Source: Alistipes sp.
Lineage (GTDB): Bacteria; Bacteroidota; Bacteroidia; Bacteroidales; Rikenellaceae
Reading direction: 5' to 3'
DNA length: 53,284 bases
Assembly: GCA_017398555.1 (NCBI GenBank)
Contig: JAFQFV010000018.1
Coordinates: forward strand, 1-53,284
Translations under genes and position numbers: made by a program
Notes under the pieces: generated by a model
Databases searched by the model: none
What the model was told of the DNA's origin: nothing
The model's input: the letters and a program-made list of their open reading frames with translations, nothing else
Shown here: piece after piece, positions 32,741 to 42,631 of the stretch
Position numbering within the stretch: position 1 is the first letter of the stretch
Layout: the number at the start of each line of letters is the position of its first letter

Positions 32741-32761
32741 ATCTTTTCGATTGCTCTGTTA

Positions 32762-34594
32762 CTACTTCAGGCTCTGCATCTCGATAAGCTTGGCATAGAT
32801 ACCACCGCGAGCGATAAGCTGCTCGTGAGTACCCTGCTCGGCAATGCGACCCTCATCGACAACGATAATCTTATCTGCGTGCTGAATGGTCGATAGACGG
32901 TGTGCGATAACTACCGAAGTACGGCCCTTCAACATTCGTGTAAGTGCCTGCTGTACAAGCTTTTCACTCTCCGTATCGAGTGCTGATGTCGCCTCGTCGA
33001 GAATTAAGAACTCAGGGTTTTTAAGTACTGCACGGGCGATGCTCAATCGCTGACGCTGACCGCCTGAGAGCTTTGCTCCGCGATCGCCGATATTGGTGTT
33101 GTAGCCATCTGTTGCCGCCACGATAAAGTCGTGAGCATTGGCAATCTTTGCCGCCTCGACAATCTCGCTATCGGTTGCGCCCTGCTTACCAAGTGCGATA
33201 TTTTCACGAATAGTATCGTTAAAGAGCACCGTATCTTGAGATACAAGGCTGATTTTACGGCGCAGTGACTCCTGAGTAAACGATTTCAGCGGCTTGCCAT
33301 CAACAAGAATCTCACCCACACTTGGGTCATAGAATCGCGGCATAAGCTCGCTCAAGGTCGATTTTCCGCCACCCGAAGCACCTACAAGAGCGACCGTCTC
33401 GCCCTTATTGATTGTAAAGTTGATATTGTGCAGAATCTCGCGGTTGCCGTCATACGAGAAGCAGATATTTCGGAACTCTATCTTATCCTTAAGACCCTCA
33501 AACTCGGTTGCCTCTGCGCTATCGGTAATCTCACTCTGAGCATCAATAACCTCGAAGATACGCTCACCGGCAGCCACACCCTGGTTGATATTTGCAAATT
33601 GGTCGATAAAGGCACGTACAGGGCGGGTAATCTGCGAGAAGGCAGCGATAAAGGCGATAAAGCCCGCGGCACTCATCGACCCCTTGGTTACCAACGCACC
33701 TCCAAAGACGAGCACCACAGCTACGGCAGTAATGCCCAAAAACTCACTCATAGGCGAGGCGAGTTGCTGGCGGCGAGCCATCCAGAGCATCAGACGCGAC
33801 AGCTCGGCATTTATCTGGTGGAACTTGATGCGGATATACTCCGTTGCGGTATAGGTCTTGATAATCTTAATACCCGAGAGCGACTCGTCAAGTACGCTAA
33901 CCATATCTCCCAACTGCTCCTGTGCTCGGCTTGCAGGGTGGCGCAGACGCTTGACTATACCACCAATCAAAAGACCTACAACAGGCAGGAAGAGGACTGC
34001 AAAGAGAGCCAACTCCCACGACACATTGAGCATCAGGACGAGGTAACCGATAATGAGGAATGGCTCGCGGAATGCCACCTGAAGGGTATTTGTGATGCAG
34101 AACTGCACCGCCATAACGTCCGAGGTGATGCGCGAGATGATATCTCCCTTGCGCTGCTCGGAGAAGTAGCCGACATTCATATCGATAATGTTGTCGAACA
34201 TCATATTACGCATACGTTGCAGCGTCGTTGTACGCATACACTCAACCGTATAGGCACTAAGGTAGCGGAAGAGGTTGGAGAGCATATTTGCCGCAACGAC
34301 AACTATTCCGAGCAGGGTCAGAATACGTGTCATTGTAAACTCCGTACCGAAGAGCTGTGTGTAGATGTAGCTCAACCACTCGGTAAGTGCCGCCTCGTTG
34401 AGAGCCAAAGCGGGCATCTGATATGTAGGGACAAAGGCAAAGCCCTTATCGAACATAGTGTTGAGTATCGGGATAATCAGCGCGTATGTTGCTGTGTTAA
34501 AAAGCGCATGCAGTGCTGCTGTAAAGAAATAGGGCACTGCATATTTGCTTATCGGGCTTGCGAACTTCAGTAGTCGCAGATAGGTCTTGAACAT
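32762..34594 (-). CDS. MsbA-like ABC exporter (fused membrane and ATPase domains)
   Basis: A 610-residue half-transporter expected to work as a homodimer in the inner membrane. Six TM segments lie in residues 15-320. The ATPase domain (about 365-605) has Walker A GASGGGKSTLSE, Q loop LVSQDTVLFNDTIRENIALG, signature LSGGQRQRLSIARA, Walker B LILDEATSALD and the H loop VIAHRLSTI. MsbA-type lipid or drug export is likely from the sequence; lipid A flipping is inferred only. It lies 15 bases after the nrnA-like gene. Confidence 0.9.
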   Translation of the reverse strand: MFKTYLRLLKFASPISKYAVPYFFTAALHALFNTATYALIIPILNTMFDKGFAFVPTYQMPALALNEAALTEWLSYIYTQLFGTEFTMTRILTLLGIVVVAANMLSNLFRYLSAYTVECMRTTTLQRMRNMMFDNIIDMNVGYFSEQRKGDIISRITSDVMAVQFCITNTLQVAFREPFLIIGYLVLMLNVSWELALFAVLFLPVVGLLIGGIVKRLRHPASRAQEQLGDMVSVLDESLSGIKIIKTYTATEYIRIKFHQINAELSRLMLWMARRQQLASPMSEFLGITAVAVVLVFGGALVTKGSMSAAGFIAFIAAFSQITRPVRAFIDQFANINQGVAAGERIFEVIDAQSEITDSAEATEFEGLKDKIEFRNICFSYDGNREILHNINFTINKGETVALVGASGGGKSTLSELMPRFYDPSVGEILVDGKPLKSFTQESLRRKISLVSQDTVLFNDTIRENIALGKQGATDSEIVEAAKIANAHDFIVAATDGYNTNIGDRGAKLSGGQRQRLSIARAVLKNPEFLILDEATSALDTESEKLVQQALTRMLKGRTSVVIAHRLSTIQHADKIIVVDEGRIAEQGTHEQLIARGGIYAKLIEMQSLK

Positions 34595-34609
34595 AATTGT
34601 AGCTTAATA

Positions 34610-35638
34610 TTACACCATCCCCTCGTTGTGATACTCCTCAACGGACTTGATATAGTGGGCAATGGTATCCTCCATATTCATAAACGATTTTCCGCCGGCT
34701 GCGTTATGGTGACCGCCACCATTGAAGTAACGACGGGCAAAGGTATTGACATCCACCTTGCCGTGGCTACGGAGCGAAACGCGGATAAAGCCACCCTGCT
34801 GCTCGGAGAACATTGCAGACATCTTCACCTTCTTAATCGAGAGCGGGTAGTTTACAAAACCCTCGCTATCGCCCTGCTGAAACCAGAACTTACGCATCTC
34901 ATCCTCCGTGAGCGAGATATATGCCACCGTGCCCTTAAGCAGAGTCTTCATCTTGCGGTTGATGACATAGCCAAACAGGCGGGCACGACCCTCGGTAAAT
35001 GAGTTATAGACATTATTGTAGATTGTCGGCACGTCGATACCCGTCTCAAGCAGATCTGCCGCAGCACGGAACAGCGCAGGGTTGATGTTTGAGAAGGCGA
35101 AGTTACCTGTATCGGTAATCATACCGACATAGAGCAGCGTTGCAATGGTCTGATTAAAGACCTGACGACCATACGCCGCCTTGAGAATCTCCGAGACGAG
35201 GTATGCTGTGCTTGACGACTCCGGAGAGGAGAAGACAAGGTCAAATTCGCTCGACGGATTGAGGTGATGGTCTATCAGAATACGCTTTGCTGTGGTATTT
35301 GCAGCGATAATATCTGTCAGCGCCTCAAGGCGGGAGAGTGAGCTCATATCGGCACAAATCACAACATCTGCCGCCTCAATAACGCTCTGTGACAGCCCCA
35401 ACTTATCCTGTGCGTGGATAATCAGCTCATCGCTCTTTGGCATCCACTTCAGGTAGTACGGGAAGCGGTTGGGCAGGATGCAATGCACGGTATGACCATG
35501 TGCCTTAAGCACCTCGGAGATTGCAAGTGAGGAGCCTATAGCATCGCCATCGGGGTTAGTGTGTGAGAGAATAACCACCTTTTTAGGGGTCTCAAGCAGT
35601 TGCTTGAATATCTCTATCTTCTCTAAGTCCAAGTTCAT
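34610..35638 (-). CDS. DHH-family phosphoesterase, NrnA-like
   Basis: A 342-residue DHH/DHHA1 protein. The DHH domain has SHTNPDGDAIGSSLA (metal-binding DxD), ICADMSSLSR, ILIDHHLNPS (the DHH motif) and VGMITDTGNFAFSN. The DHHA1 domain ends with GGGHHNAAGG, the substrate-binding motif. The family includes NrnA, which degrades nanoRNA and dephosphorylates pAp; the call to that function is by similarity. It sits between the coiled-coil protein gene and the exporter in one leftward operon. Confidence 0.9.
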   Translation of the reverse strand: MNLDLEKIEIFKQLLETPKKVVILSHTNPDGDAIGSSLAISEVLKAHGHTVHCILPNRFPYYLKWMPKSDELIIHAQDKLGLSQSVIEAADVVICADMSSLSRLEALTDIIAANTTAKRILIDHHLNPSSEFDLVFSSPESSSTAYLVSEILKAAYGRQVFNQTIATLLYVGMITDTGNFAFSNINPALFRAAADLLETGIDVPTIYNNVYNSFTEGRARLFGYVINRKMKTLLKGTVAYISLTEDEMRKFWFQQGDSEGFVNYPLSIKKVKMSAMFSEQQGGFIRVSLRSHGKVDVNTFARRYFNGGGHHNAAGGKSFMNMEDTIAHYIKSVEEYHNEGMV

Positions 35639-35667
35639 AGTTACAAAATTACAAAAATACTCCGACC

Positions 35668-36600
35668 CTATCGCATTGATACGGTGCCGGAGCCAATCAT
35701 ATTACCGTCAGCATAGAGCTCGATTGAGTACTGACCCTCTGTAAAGCCACTGCCACGATAGTAGATACTAACCTCAACATCCTGATTCTGGTAATCCACC
35801 TCACGGACTGCCGAGTAGCCGATATTCATACCCTGATACTCAAATGTAGGCATACTCTCGGAGGTGAGCAGGTAACCATCCGGCGACTTGATACACAGAT
35901 ATACCTTGCGATGGCCGGGAGCGGCAAGCTCATTTGGAGTAATTGCGAAATCTACACGCAGTGTAGCCGCCTTGCTGACTCTCGAAATCTCCTTGTCATT
36001 GCTGTTGAGTGCCGCCATAGAGATACTGCGAGTGCGCAGAACTGCACCCTGACGCACACGATTCTCAAGCTCCGAAGCCTTCTCCTCGGCAACATCGGCA
36101 CGCAGGCGGGCTGTAGATATCTCCTTGCGGTATGATACATTCTCGGCAACCAACTTCTTGTTGAGGTTGTTGAGTGAGTCAATCTGCTTGAGGTAGTTGC
36201 GCATAACGCTACGCAGGGTACCCACCTCCTTCTCATACTCCTTAATCTTGGCGTAGTTCCAACGGCGCTCACGCTTGAGCTGCTCCATCATCTCATTTGC
36301 CTCAACAAGGCGTGCAGCGATAGTGTCGTTTGTGAACTTCAGGCTGTCGTACTCGTTAATCAGGTGCGACAAGTCGCTCTGAATAGAGTCTCTATCGACC
36401 TTAAGCAGCTCATAGTCACGCTGCTGCTGGCGATTTATGTTGAAATAGAGGGCTGAAATACCCGCTAAAATCACAGCCAAAAGTATAATTACAATGCGAT
36501 AGCCACGGAGTGATTTTTTCACCGCAGCATCCACATCAGCTTCGCCATAATCATCGTAACGATCGTCGTCGTAATCGTAGTCGTACTTGTTATCTGCCAT
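35668..36600 (-). CDS. Coiled-coil single-pass membrane protein
   Basis: A 310-residue protein. The N terminus is a short acidic, tyrosine-rich cytosolic tail (DNKYDYDYDDDRYDDYGEADVDAA). One TM segment lies about 35-53 (IVIILLAVILAGISALYF). A long coiled coil follows (about 57-185), with a C-terminal beta domain (about 205-308) ending YADGNMIGSGTVSMR. I do not know a specific function; the plan suggests an envelope scaffold. ATG 36600 is chosen because a promoter box and leader fit it. First gene of the operon ending with DUF4924. Confidence 0.75.
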   Translation of the reverse strand: MADNKYDYDYDDDRYDDYGEADVDAAVKKSLRGYRIVIILLAVILAGISALYFNINRQQQRDYELLKVDRDSIQSDLSHLINEYDSLKFTNDTIAARLVEANEMMEQLKRERRWNYAKIKEYEKEVGTLRSVMRNYLKQIDSLNNLNKKLVAENVSYRKEISTARLRADVAEEKASELENRVRQGAVLRTRSISMAALNSNDKEISRVSKAATLRVDFAITPNELAAPGHRKVYLCIKSPDGYLLTSESMPTFEYQGMNIGYSAVREVDYQNQDVEVSIYYRGSGFTEGQYSIELYADGNMIGSGTVSMR

Positions 36601-36619
36601 AGTTGTAAAGTTTACGCGA

Positions 36620-36627
36620 CAAAAATA
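36620..36627 (-). promoter_or_regulatory. Promoter -7 box of the coiled-coil/nrnA/ABC/DUF4924 operon
   Basis: TATTTTTG on the minus strand, 19 bases before the start codon. Confidence 0.6.
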
Positions 36628-36754
36628 GTAAAAAATCACTTAACATCCAACCAAAAATAGTACAATAGTACTATATGGGCTCTAAAAGTGTCTTTTAAGG
36701 AATTTACAAGGGGTTGTGTGGCTTAAAAAATTGCATTAAGAGTGCATAAAACCA

Positions 36755-36784
36755 TTTGTTGTGTTGAAATTTTGACTATTTTTG
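36755..36784 (+). promoter_or_regulatory. Promoter of the surface-lipoprotein pair
   Basis: TTTG (36755-36758), 18 bases, TATTTTTG (36777-36784). A leader of about 30 bases follows. The divergent intergenic region 36628-36754 has no other clear feature apart from a small ATAGTACTAT palindrome near 36668. Confidence 0.7.
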
Positions 36785-36820
36785 TCGTCCAAATAGATCA
36801 TTTAATTAGAAGTTAGTGTT

Positions 36821-39352
36821 ATGAAAAGATTTCTTTATTCATCCCTTTTGGCTGTAGCACTCTTGCTATGTCCGGGCTGTAACAACGGCCCTGAGGGTTC
36901 TGACGAAAAGACAACTGTCACTATTTTGGCGACACTTGAGAATGGTCGTCAGTGGCGTGCCGGAGATGAGGTTGTAATCAACAACATCAAATACACGATT
37001 GAGGTCGATGGCACAACGACAGCCTCTATCGAGGGTGTTGAGGCTGCAGATTACTACTATGCAGCTTATGACTTTGGCAATGGCGCGATTGATGGGACTA
37101 ATCTGTCACTCGAGCTGCCTGCTGTGCAGAGTCCAAGCGTATCTACCATTATGCCGATGGTGGCATCGAATGGTAATACAAAGTTGGTATTCAAGAATCT
37201 GCTCGGCACACTGCGTCTGTCACTCAGCGGTAGCGGTACGGTAACCCGCTTAGTTCTCAGCTCGTTTGATACGGCTCTTGCAGGTCACGGTGTAGCTGAT
37301 ATGAACTTTGCAGGAGCTCCTGCGCTGGAGATTGCAGCAGATGGCAGCCGTTCTGTCACTGTAGATCTCGGTCAGGGTGTAACTCTGCCTGCCGATGTAG
37401 ATGTTGTACTTCCGGCAATGACATATTCAGGCTTTACACTCACTGCGTATGGTACAAATGATGAGATTATGAGCGGATACTCAATCTCTACTACCGAGGT
37501 TTTGCGTGGCGATGTGCAGTTGGTAAATGTTGCCTATGCACCTGATACTGAGGCACCAACATATATCACAGCTACTGTTGAGAACGATGTTGATGGCAAT
37601 CCATACACTTGGAATGTAAACTCAGTGCTCTACATCAACGGCGTACCTGCAGCTTTGGCAGGAGGTCAGGGTAGTACAAATGGTGAATTTGGCCCGGTAT
37701 CTACAGCAGATATCTACTACGCATCGACCTCTTCAGCATCTGCAAATGGTCTGAGCGGTCAGTCAATGCGTATCGCTATTCCTGCAACCCAGCGTTACAA
37801 TATGGCTATTGCAACTATCAACCCTGCCGTTGCAAAGTCGGCAACCAACAACTTGTCACTCAACTACTTGGGTGGTGTGGCAACCGTAAAGATTACAGGC
37901 CCTCACGCCCTTCGTCAGGTGAGTCTGATGGGTAAGAATAATCGCCGTTTGGCAGGTTCAGGTGTGGTAGATATGTCCACCGAGACTGCTCGTCTTTCGC
38001 TCAATCCTGATGCAGCAAAGGAGATTATTGTAGATTGCGGCTCTGCCGGTGTAAATATCGAGAGTGGTGCAACTTTCCGCTTTGTTCTCCCTGCAGATGA
38101 CTACTCTGAGGGCTTTACACTCTCTATGCTTGACACCAATGGTCAGACATTGAGCTATGAGGTTGCCGGTTGCACAATCAATCGCAATGCGGTAACTGCT
38201 CTTGAGGATGTTGAGTGGTTGAGCGCACAGGGCGATGGTAATAACCTCAGCCGCCTGGGCTATGCAAACTGCTATATGGTTCACATGGCAGGTGACTACA
38301 CATTCAAGACTCGCAAGATTGACAACTCGCCTATCAACGACATTGCAAAGGTTGATTGGCTGTGGGTTTCAAAGGTTGATGGTCAGCAGGGTAACGCCCT
38401 TATCTCAAATGTCAGCTATGCAGATGGTACGGTAAGTTTTACAGCCTCTGAGCACGAGGGAAATGCACTGCTTGCAGCATTTGACAGCACAGGCAACATC
38501 GTCTGGTCTTGGCATATCTGGATGACCGACAAGCCTGAGGTGTTTGACTATCAGAACAACATTATTCCTCAGAGCAATGGTCAGACAGACGGCTACTACT
38601 GCATGGACCGTAACCTCGGTGCAACAGATGCAACTGCTCTTGGCGGTTATGAGACATTCGGCCTCTACTATCAGTGGGGTCGTAAGGATCCATTTGTTGG
38701 CGATGCTACAGAGGAGCGCGCACGTGATGTGCAGAATGGTGGTTGGATGAATGTCACAGCGCCTTTCGGCAATAGCTCTTCCCTTACCGTATGCAACAGC
38801 GCATACACTCAGGCTGCATGGAGTGCAACTGCAACATCGGCTGCAATCGGCTCAATCGAGTATGCTACAGCAAACCCTATGACATTCCTCACAGGCGACC
38901 CTACAAGCAACAAGGCTGACTGGCTCAACCTTAACAATTTGGGAGCCGAGAAGAATAATATCATCTATGATGCCGACAAGTCACTCTGGCGTCCATTCCA
39001 GAAGAGCAACTACGATCCATGTCCTGTAGGTTATCAGGTACCTCGTAAGGCTATGTGGGTAAGTCTGTTAAGCACAAACAGCGTACATACCGAGTACAAG
39101 GGTTTTGTAAATACAACCGACTCTGGTCAGAGCGTTTGGTATCCATCTGCAGGCTACCGCTCTGCACACCCTGCGGATGCTGGTGCTCTGATGAGCGTAC
39201 AGAATGACACAGGCTTCGTAAAGCTTTGGTCTTCAGAGCTTGAGGCCTCAGAGCTCTCATTCTGCTTCACTTTCAACTACCCTCTCTACAACGCAATTAA
39301 CAGCGCTTCTTGGGGTAATGGTTATAATGTACGATGTGTAAAGGCTTATTAA
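36821..39352 (+). CDS. Surface lipoprotein: two fimbrillin-like domains plus FISUMP-like C terminus
   Basis: An 843-residue lipoprotein with lipobox LCPGC (about residue 20). Two related fimbrillin-like units occupy about 30-240 and 245-465: both have ATLENG/ATVEND, a V-I/L-x-N/I-G strand, a LxLSGSG/VKITGPH strand and an RRLAGSGVVDM or ALAGHGVADM strand. The C-terminal part (about 480-843) has the FISUMP-like features GYYCMDRNLGATDA, YYQWGRKDPF, YDPCPVGYQVP and a closing NVRCVKAY. This is the architecture of fimbrial tip adhesins or surface-anchored binding proteins. No protease or glycosidase motif is present. It is followed directly by the LRR lipoprotein gene. Confidence 0.78.
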   Translation: MKRFLYSSLLAVALLLCPGCNNGPEGSDEKTTVTILATLENGRQWRAGDEVVINNIKYTIEVDGTTTASIEGVEAADYYYAAYDFGNGAIDGTNLSLELPAVQSPSVSTIMPMVASNGNTKLVFKNLLGTLRLSLSGSGTVTRLVLSSFDTALAGHGVADMNFAGAPALEIAADGSRSVTVDLGQGVTLPADVDVVLPAMTYSGFTLTAYGTNDEIMSGYSISTTEVLRGDVQLVNVAYAPDTEAPTYITATVENDVDGNPYTWNVNSVLYINGVPAALAGGQGSTNGEFGPVSTADIYYASTSSASANGLSGQSMRIAIPATQRYNMAIATINPAVAKSATNNLSLNYLGGVATVKITGPHALRQVSLMGKNNRRLAGSGVVDMSTETARLSLNPDAAKEIIVDCGSAGVNIESGATFRFVLPADDYSEGFTLSMLDTNGQTLSYEVAGCTINRNAVTALEDVEWLSAQGDGNNLSRLGYANCYMVHMAGDYTFKTRKIDNSPINDIAKVDWLWVSKVDGQQGNALISNVSYADGTVSFTASEHEGNALLAAFDSTGNIVWSWHIWMTDKPEVFDYQNNIIPQSNGQTDGYYCMDRNLGATDATALGGYETFGLYYQWGRKDPFVGDATEERARDVQNGGWMNVTAPFGNSSSLTVCNSAYTQAAWSATATSAAIGSIEYATANPMTFLTGDPTSNKADWLNLNNLGAEKNNIIYDADKSLWRPFQKSNYDPCPVGYQVPRKAMWVSLLSTNSVHTEYKGFVNTTDSGQSVWYPSAGYRSAHPADAGALMSVQNDTGFVKLWSSELEASELSFCFTFNYPLYNAINSASWGNGYNVRCVKAY

Positions 39353-39357
39353 TGGTT

Positions 39358-40872
39358 ATGAAAAGAGTTAAAAATATATTTCTCGCAACTCTTGCAGCAG
39401 TTGCGCTGATTTTCGCCCCATCTTGTAATACAGGCAATGGCCCTGAGGACGAGCAGACACAGCCGGTAAATATCTCGCTGCGTCTGAGCACCTATGAGGT
39501 GTCATTCCTTGCCGAGGGTGGTGTTATTGAGGTAAGTGTTGTGACAAATGCCGACTCTTGGGACTTTGTCAATGCAACCTCTTGGGCAGAGGTAGAGCGT
39601 ACAGATGAGGGTATATCTATCTACGCGCCTGCAAATACAAGCAACAGCACCCGAAAGGGCGATATTGTTGTCGTTGCCACAACAGGTACAACGGTAAAGG
39701 AGAAGACAATCTCTATTGAGCAGGTGGAGAGCGGCGGTACAACATCGGACGGTGAACTTACCTTCGAGTGTCCTGTTTTCGAGGCGCTTATGCTCAGCAT
39801 GTGTGACTTCAATGGCGACGGCACCATCTCTACAGAGGAGGCGGCACGCGTTACAGACCTTGTGCTGACACTCGACGAGAGCTCTGACTCAAGTCAGGAG
39901 CCTATCACCTCGCTGAAGGGCATCAAGAACTTCGTAAACCTTGTAAATCTCGATTGTGACGGCAATCTGCTCACCGAACTTGACCTGAGCGGGCTGGAGA
40001 AACTTGAGTATCTCGACTGCTGCTACAATAAGATTAAGAGCCTCAATATCAGCGGTTGTAAGGCACTGCAGCAGGTATATTGCTACATGAACGAGATTGA
40101 GACCATTCAGCATGAGGGTTGCGATAACCTTGTCTATTTCCAGGCGTACAAAAACAAGCTCACATCGCTCGATATGAGCAACAAACCGAAGCTTGCATAT
40201 TTCGATGTGCTCTTCAACTCACTGCGTGAGGTGAAGTTCGAGAACTGTCCTGAATTGCAGATTGTAGCCGTTGGTAACAACAATCTCGTCTCACTCTCGC
40301 TCAAGGGTCTGCCTAAGCTCTCTTCACTCGGTTGCCACCAGAACAGCATTGCATCGCTCGACCTTAGCCAGCTGCCAAAGTTGAGCTTCCTTGAGTGTTA
40401 TACAAACAATCTTGCAGCGCTTGACTTGTCGGCAAATACTGCACTTACATACGTTGCTTGTCAGAACAACCTTATCTCAGAACTCAAGCTGGATAACTGC
40501 ACAGCCCTGCGCAAGATTGACTGTAGCAACAACCGTCTTACAGGCAGCCTTGACCTCAATAAGCTCACAGCCTTGACATCTGTTAGTTGCGGTGGTAATA
40601 CGTTAGCAGCTATAAGTGCGACTGCTTGTACAGCCCTCACATCTCTCTCGTGCGCAAATACATCTATTACTGCACTTGATGTAACGACACTCTCTCTGCT
40701 TGAGTCTCTTGTGGCAAACGATTGCCTTATTACAACAATGGATTGCAGCAACAATAAAAAGCTCGCAACCCTCTATCTGCAAGGCAACCCTCTGACATCG
40801 CTCATCCTTGCAAATGGTCAATCTATTGCCGATTTGAAGATTGATAACTATGATGTAATCAGCTATAAATAG
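39358..40872 (+). CDS. BACON and leucine-rich-repeat lipoprotein
   Basis: A 504-residue lipoprotein with lipobox FAPSC. Domains: BACON-like beta domain (about 35-130, closing KEKTISIEQ), a short EF-hand/dockerin-like calcium loop DFNGDGTISTEEAA (about 153-166) and about 13 leucine-rich repeats (180-500) of the Bacteroidetes type, x-L-x-x-LDCxxNxLxxLDLS, with many Cys/Asn. The repeats are about 20-24 residues and should form a curved binding surface. Start: ATG 39358 is preferred; ATG 39352 overlaps the previous stop codon (TAATG) and is also possible. Probable cotranscription with the adhesin gene upstream. Confidence 0.82.
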   Translation: MKRVKNIFLATLAAVALIFAPSCNTGNGPEDEQTQPVNISLRLSTYEVSFLAEGGVIEVSVVTNADSWDFVNATSWAEVERTDEGISIYAPANTSNSTRKGDIVVVATTGTTVKEKTISIEQVESGGTTSDGELTFECPVFEALMLSMCDFNGDGTISTEEAARVTDLVLTLDESSDSSQEPITSLKGIKNFVNLVNLDCDGNLLTELDLSGLEKLEYLDCCYNKIKSLNISGCKALQQVYCYMNEIETIQHEGCDNLVYFQAYKNKLTSLDMSNKPKLAYFDVLFNSLREVKFENCPELQIVAVGNNNLVSLSLKGLPKLSSLGCHQNSIASLDLSQLPKLSFLECYTNNLAALDLSANTALTYVACQNNLISELKLDNCTALRKIDCSNNRLTGSLDLNKLTALTSVSCGGNTLAAISATACTALTSLSCANTSITALDVTTLSLLESLVANDCLITTMDCSNNKKLATLYLQGNPLTSLILANGQSIADLKIDNYDVISYK

Positions 40873-40883
40873 CCACAAGATTT

Positions 40884-40926
40884 GCACAAAAAAATAGCAC
40901 CCGAAAAGGGTGCTATTTTTTTGTGC
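40884..40926. terminator. Strong bidirectional terminator
   Basis: Perfect 19-bp stem with core AAAAATAGCACCC/GGGTGCTATTTTT and loop GAAAA. It separates the convergent LRR and FadL-like genes. Confidence 0.93.
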
Positions 40927-40936
40927 ATACCGCGAA

Positions 40937-42586
40937 TTAGAAGTGTACGGAGAGGGTCAGCATCGCGTTGTGGCGGGCAATGGATGTCTGGAAGGTTTGT
41001 GATGCGAAATCGACAACGTCATCATAGCCGTAGAAGCTCTTATAAGGGGTCAGCTTGTTAGTGCTGTATTGGTATGTAGCATCAATCGAGAAGTGCTCCG
41101 AGAGTGCAATACCAAAACCGGCACTCATATACTGACTCTTATAGACCACAGGTGTTGAGTAGATTGCATCCTTGTCATTAAGTGCGCCACTCCACAAGCC
41201 GTAACCCATACGCACCGCCATCTGTGGGATAAATCGCCACTCTACACCCGCGCGAACGGTATTTGAGCCCTTGAAGGTATCCTTGATATAGCCCTTATAG
41301 AGCGGGCCGTAAGGGGAGCTCTTAAGGCGCATAGAGTTGTACCAATCGCGCTCATAATCTACCGAGAGCACAACCTGCTTTGCAAAGGTATATGAGGCAC
41401 CGAACATCAGTCGGGTAGGGGTGGTATATGTCCAACTATAGTCACCGTCATCAATAAGTTTGATGGTCTTCTCAGAGAATGCAGGGTTGATAAAACCATC
41501 TGCATCGACCTTATAATCATCCACATTATTAAGCGCCTTAACCTGTGAAGTCATACCGCTCTGGAAACTGTAAGTGACTGTGTTATAGGTCGGTGTGTGG
41601 AAGGCAACGCCAATTCTCAGAGCCTCGATAGGGCGATAGATAGCACCGAGCTTGAAGTTGATACCTGTACCCTTCATCTTCGACACCTGGTCGTAGTTAA
41701 AATAGTCTGCGCGATAGTTCAGCGACGGCTCCGCCGAGTAGTGGTAGCCCTCGCCGTAGTATGTATGCTGCTCGCGGTTGATGGTTGATATGCCGAGCGA
41801 AAAGCCGAGGTAGAATTTGCTATTGAAATTCATACCGAGCGACCAGACCCACTCGCCTGCCGAGCCCTTGCTCTCAACGGTGGTAAAGCTATCTACAGCG
41901 GCATTATCGGCAATCATATCACGACCCCAAACGCCATCCTTATCATAGACAAGGCCGGTCTTGTAGCCGAGAATTGCTCCCCAATATGTAGGGTCGTAGT
42001 TGCCCCACATAAACGCGCCGGAGCTATCATAACTGCCCTTGAGCTGCTCGGATGTGATACCTCCCGCAGCGAGCTGACCTGCAAAGACGTCAGCAATAGA
42101 GGCGTTACCCGCAGTGCCGTTTGTTGCAAAGGAGTACTTATAGTTAAAGTCGGCAAGGCGGTTATAGGCAAGACCCATATTTATAGCTGTAACGCCTGTA
42201 GAACTCTCGCGGAGCTTTGCCACCATACCGAAGTTGCCTATCGCAAAGCGATTCTTGGCATTACCCTCAAAACCTGCAACGCCATTATTTGTTGCGCGGG
42301 CAAAGGTCATCATCGGGGTAGCGGTAATCTCGTTGCTGCGATACATACCCAGGCCGGCAGGGTTGATGCTCATACACGAGGCATCAGCGCCGAGAGATGT
42401 CATAGCACCTGCAAGGGCTGCCGAGCGGGCAGTGCCATAGCTGAATTGGGTGGTCGATGTGTTGAACATATCGAACGAGTTTATTGCGCTCGGGTCGATA
42501 ATAAGACCGCCCGAATCAAAACCTTGAGCCTTTGCTGCGCCACAGAGTAGTAGCACCGAGCAAAATAGAGAAACTATCTTTTTCAT
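40937..42586 (-). CDS. OmpP1/FadL-like outer-membrane transport protein
   Basis: A 549-residue exported protein of the FadL/TodX porin family. The signal peptide ends AAKAQ. A conserved family start follows, with TARSAALAGAMTSLGADASCMSINPAGLGMYRSNEI (the hatch region with NPAGL), and later strands such as RIGVAFHTPTYNTVTY and AGVEWRFIPQMAVRMGYG; the last residue is an aromatic (SVHF). FadL proteins take hydrophobic compounds across the outer membrane; the ligand here is unknown. It lies 45 bases after the low-complexity lipoprotein gene. Confidence 0.88.
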   Translation of the reverse strand: MKKIVSLFCSVLLLCGAAKAQGFDSGGLIIDPSAINSFDMFNTSTTQFSYGTARSAALAGAMTSLGADASCMSINPAGLGMYRSNEITATPMMTFARATNNGVAGFEGNAKNRFAIGNFGMVAKLRESSTGVTAINMGLAYNRLADFNYKYSFATNGTAGNASIADVFAGQLAAGGITSEQLKGSYDSSGAFMWGNYDPTYWGAILGYKTGLVYDKDGVWGRDMIADNAAVDSFTTVESKGSAGEWVWSLGMNFNSKFYLGFSLGISTINREQHTYYGEGYHYSAEPSLNYRADYFNYDQVSKMKGTGINFKLGAIYRPIEALRIGVAFHTPTYNTVTYSFQSGMTSQVKALNNVDDYKVDADGFINPAFSEKTIKLIDDGDYSWTYTTPTRLMFGASYTFAKQVVLSVDYERDWYNSMRLKSSPYGPLYKGYIKDTFKGSNTVRAGVEWRFIPQMAVRMGYGLWSGALNDKDAIYSTPVVYKSQYMSAGFGIALSEHFSIDATYQYSTNKLTPYKSFYGYDDVVDFASQTFQTSIARHNAMLTLSVHF

Positions 42587-42631
42587 AATCTGTTTGCACT
42601 TTTTGAGAGGTTATACACATTCCATACCAGA

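Noticed and set aside
33428-34573. A 381-codon open frame antisense to the ABC exporter
   Set aside because: It is out of register with the clear MsbA-like gene, rich in His, Cys and Arg as antisense frames are here, and has no start context or family motif.
40000-40860. Repeat array resembling CRISPR
   Set aside because: The periodicity is the leucine-rich repeats of a coding frame, with no conserved DNA repeat or spacers.
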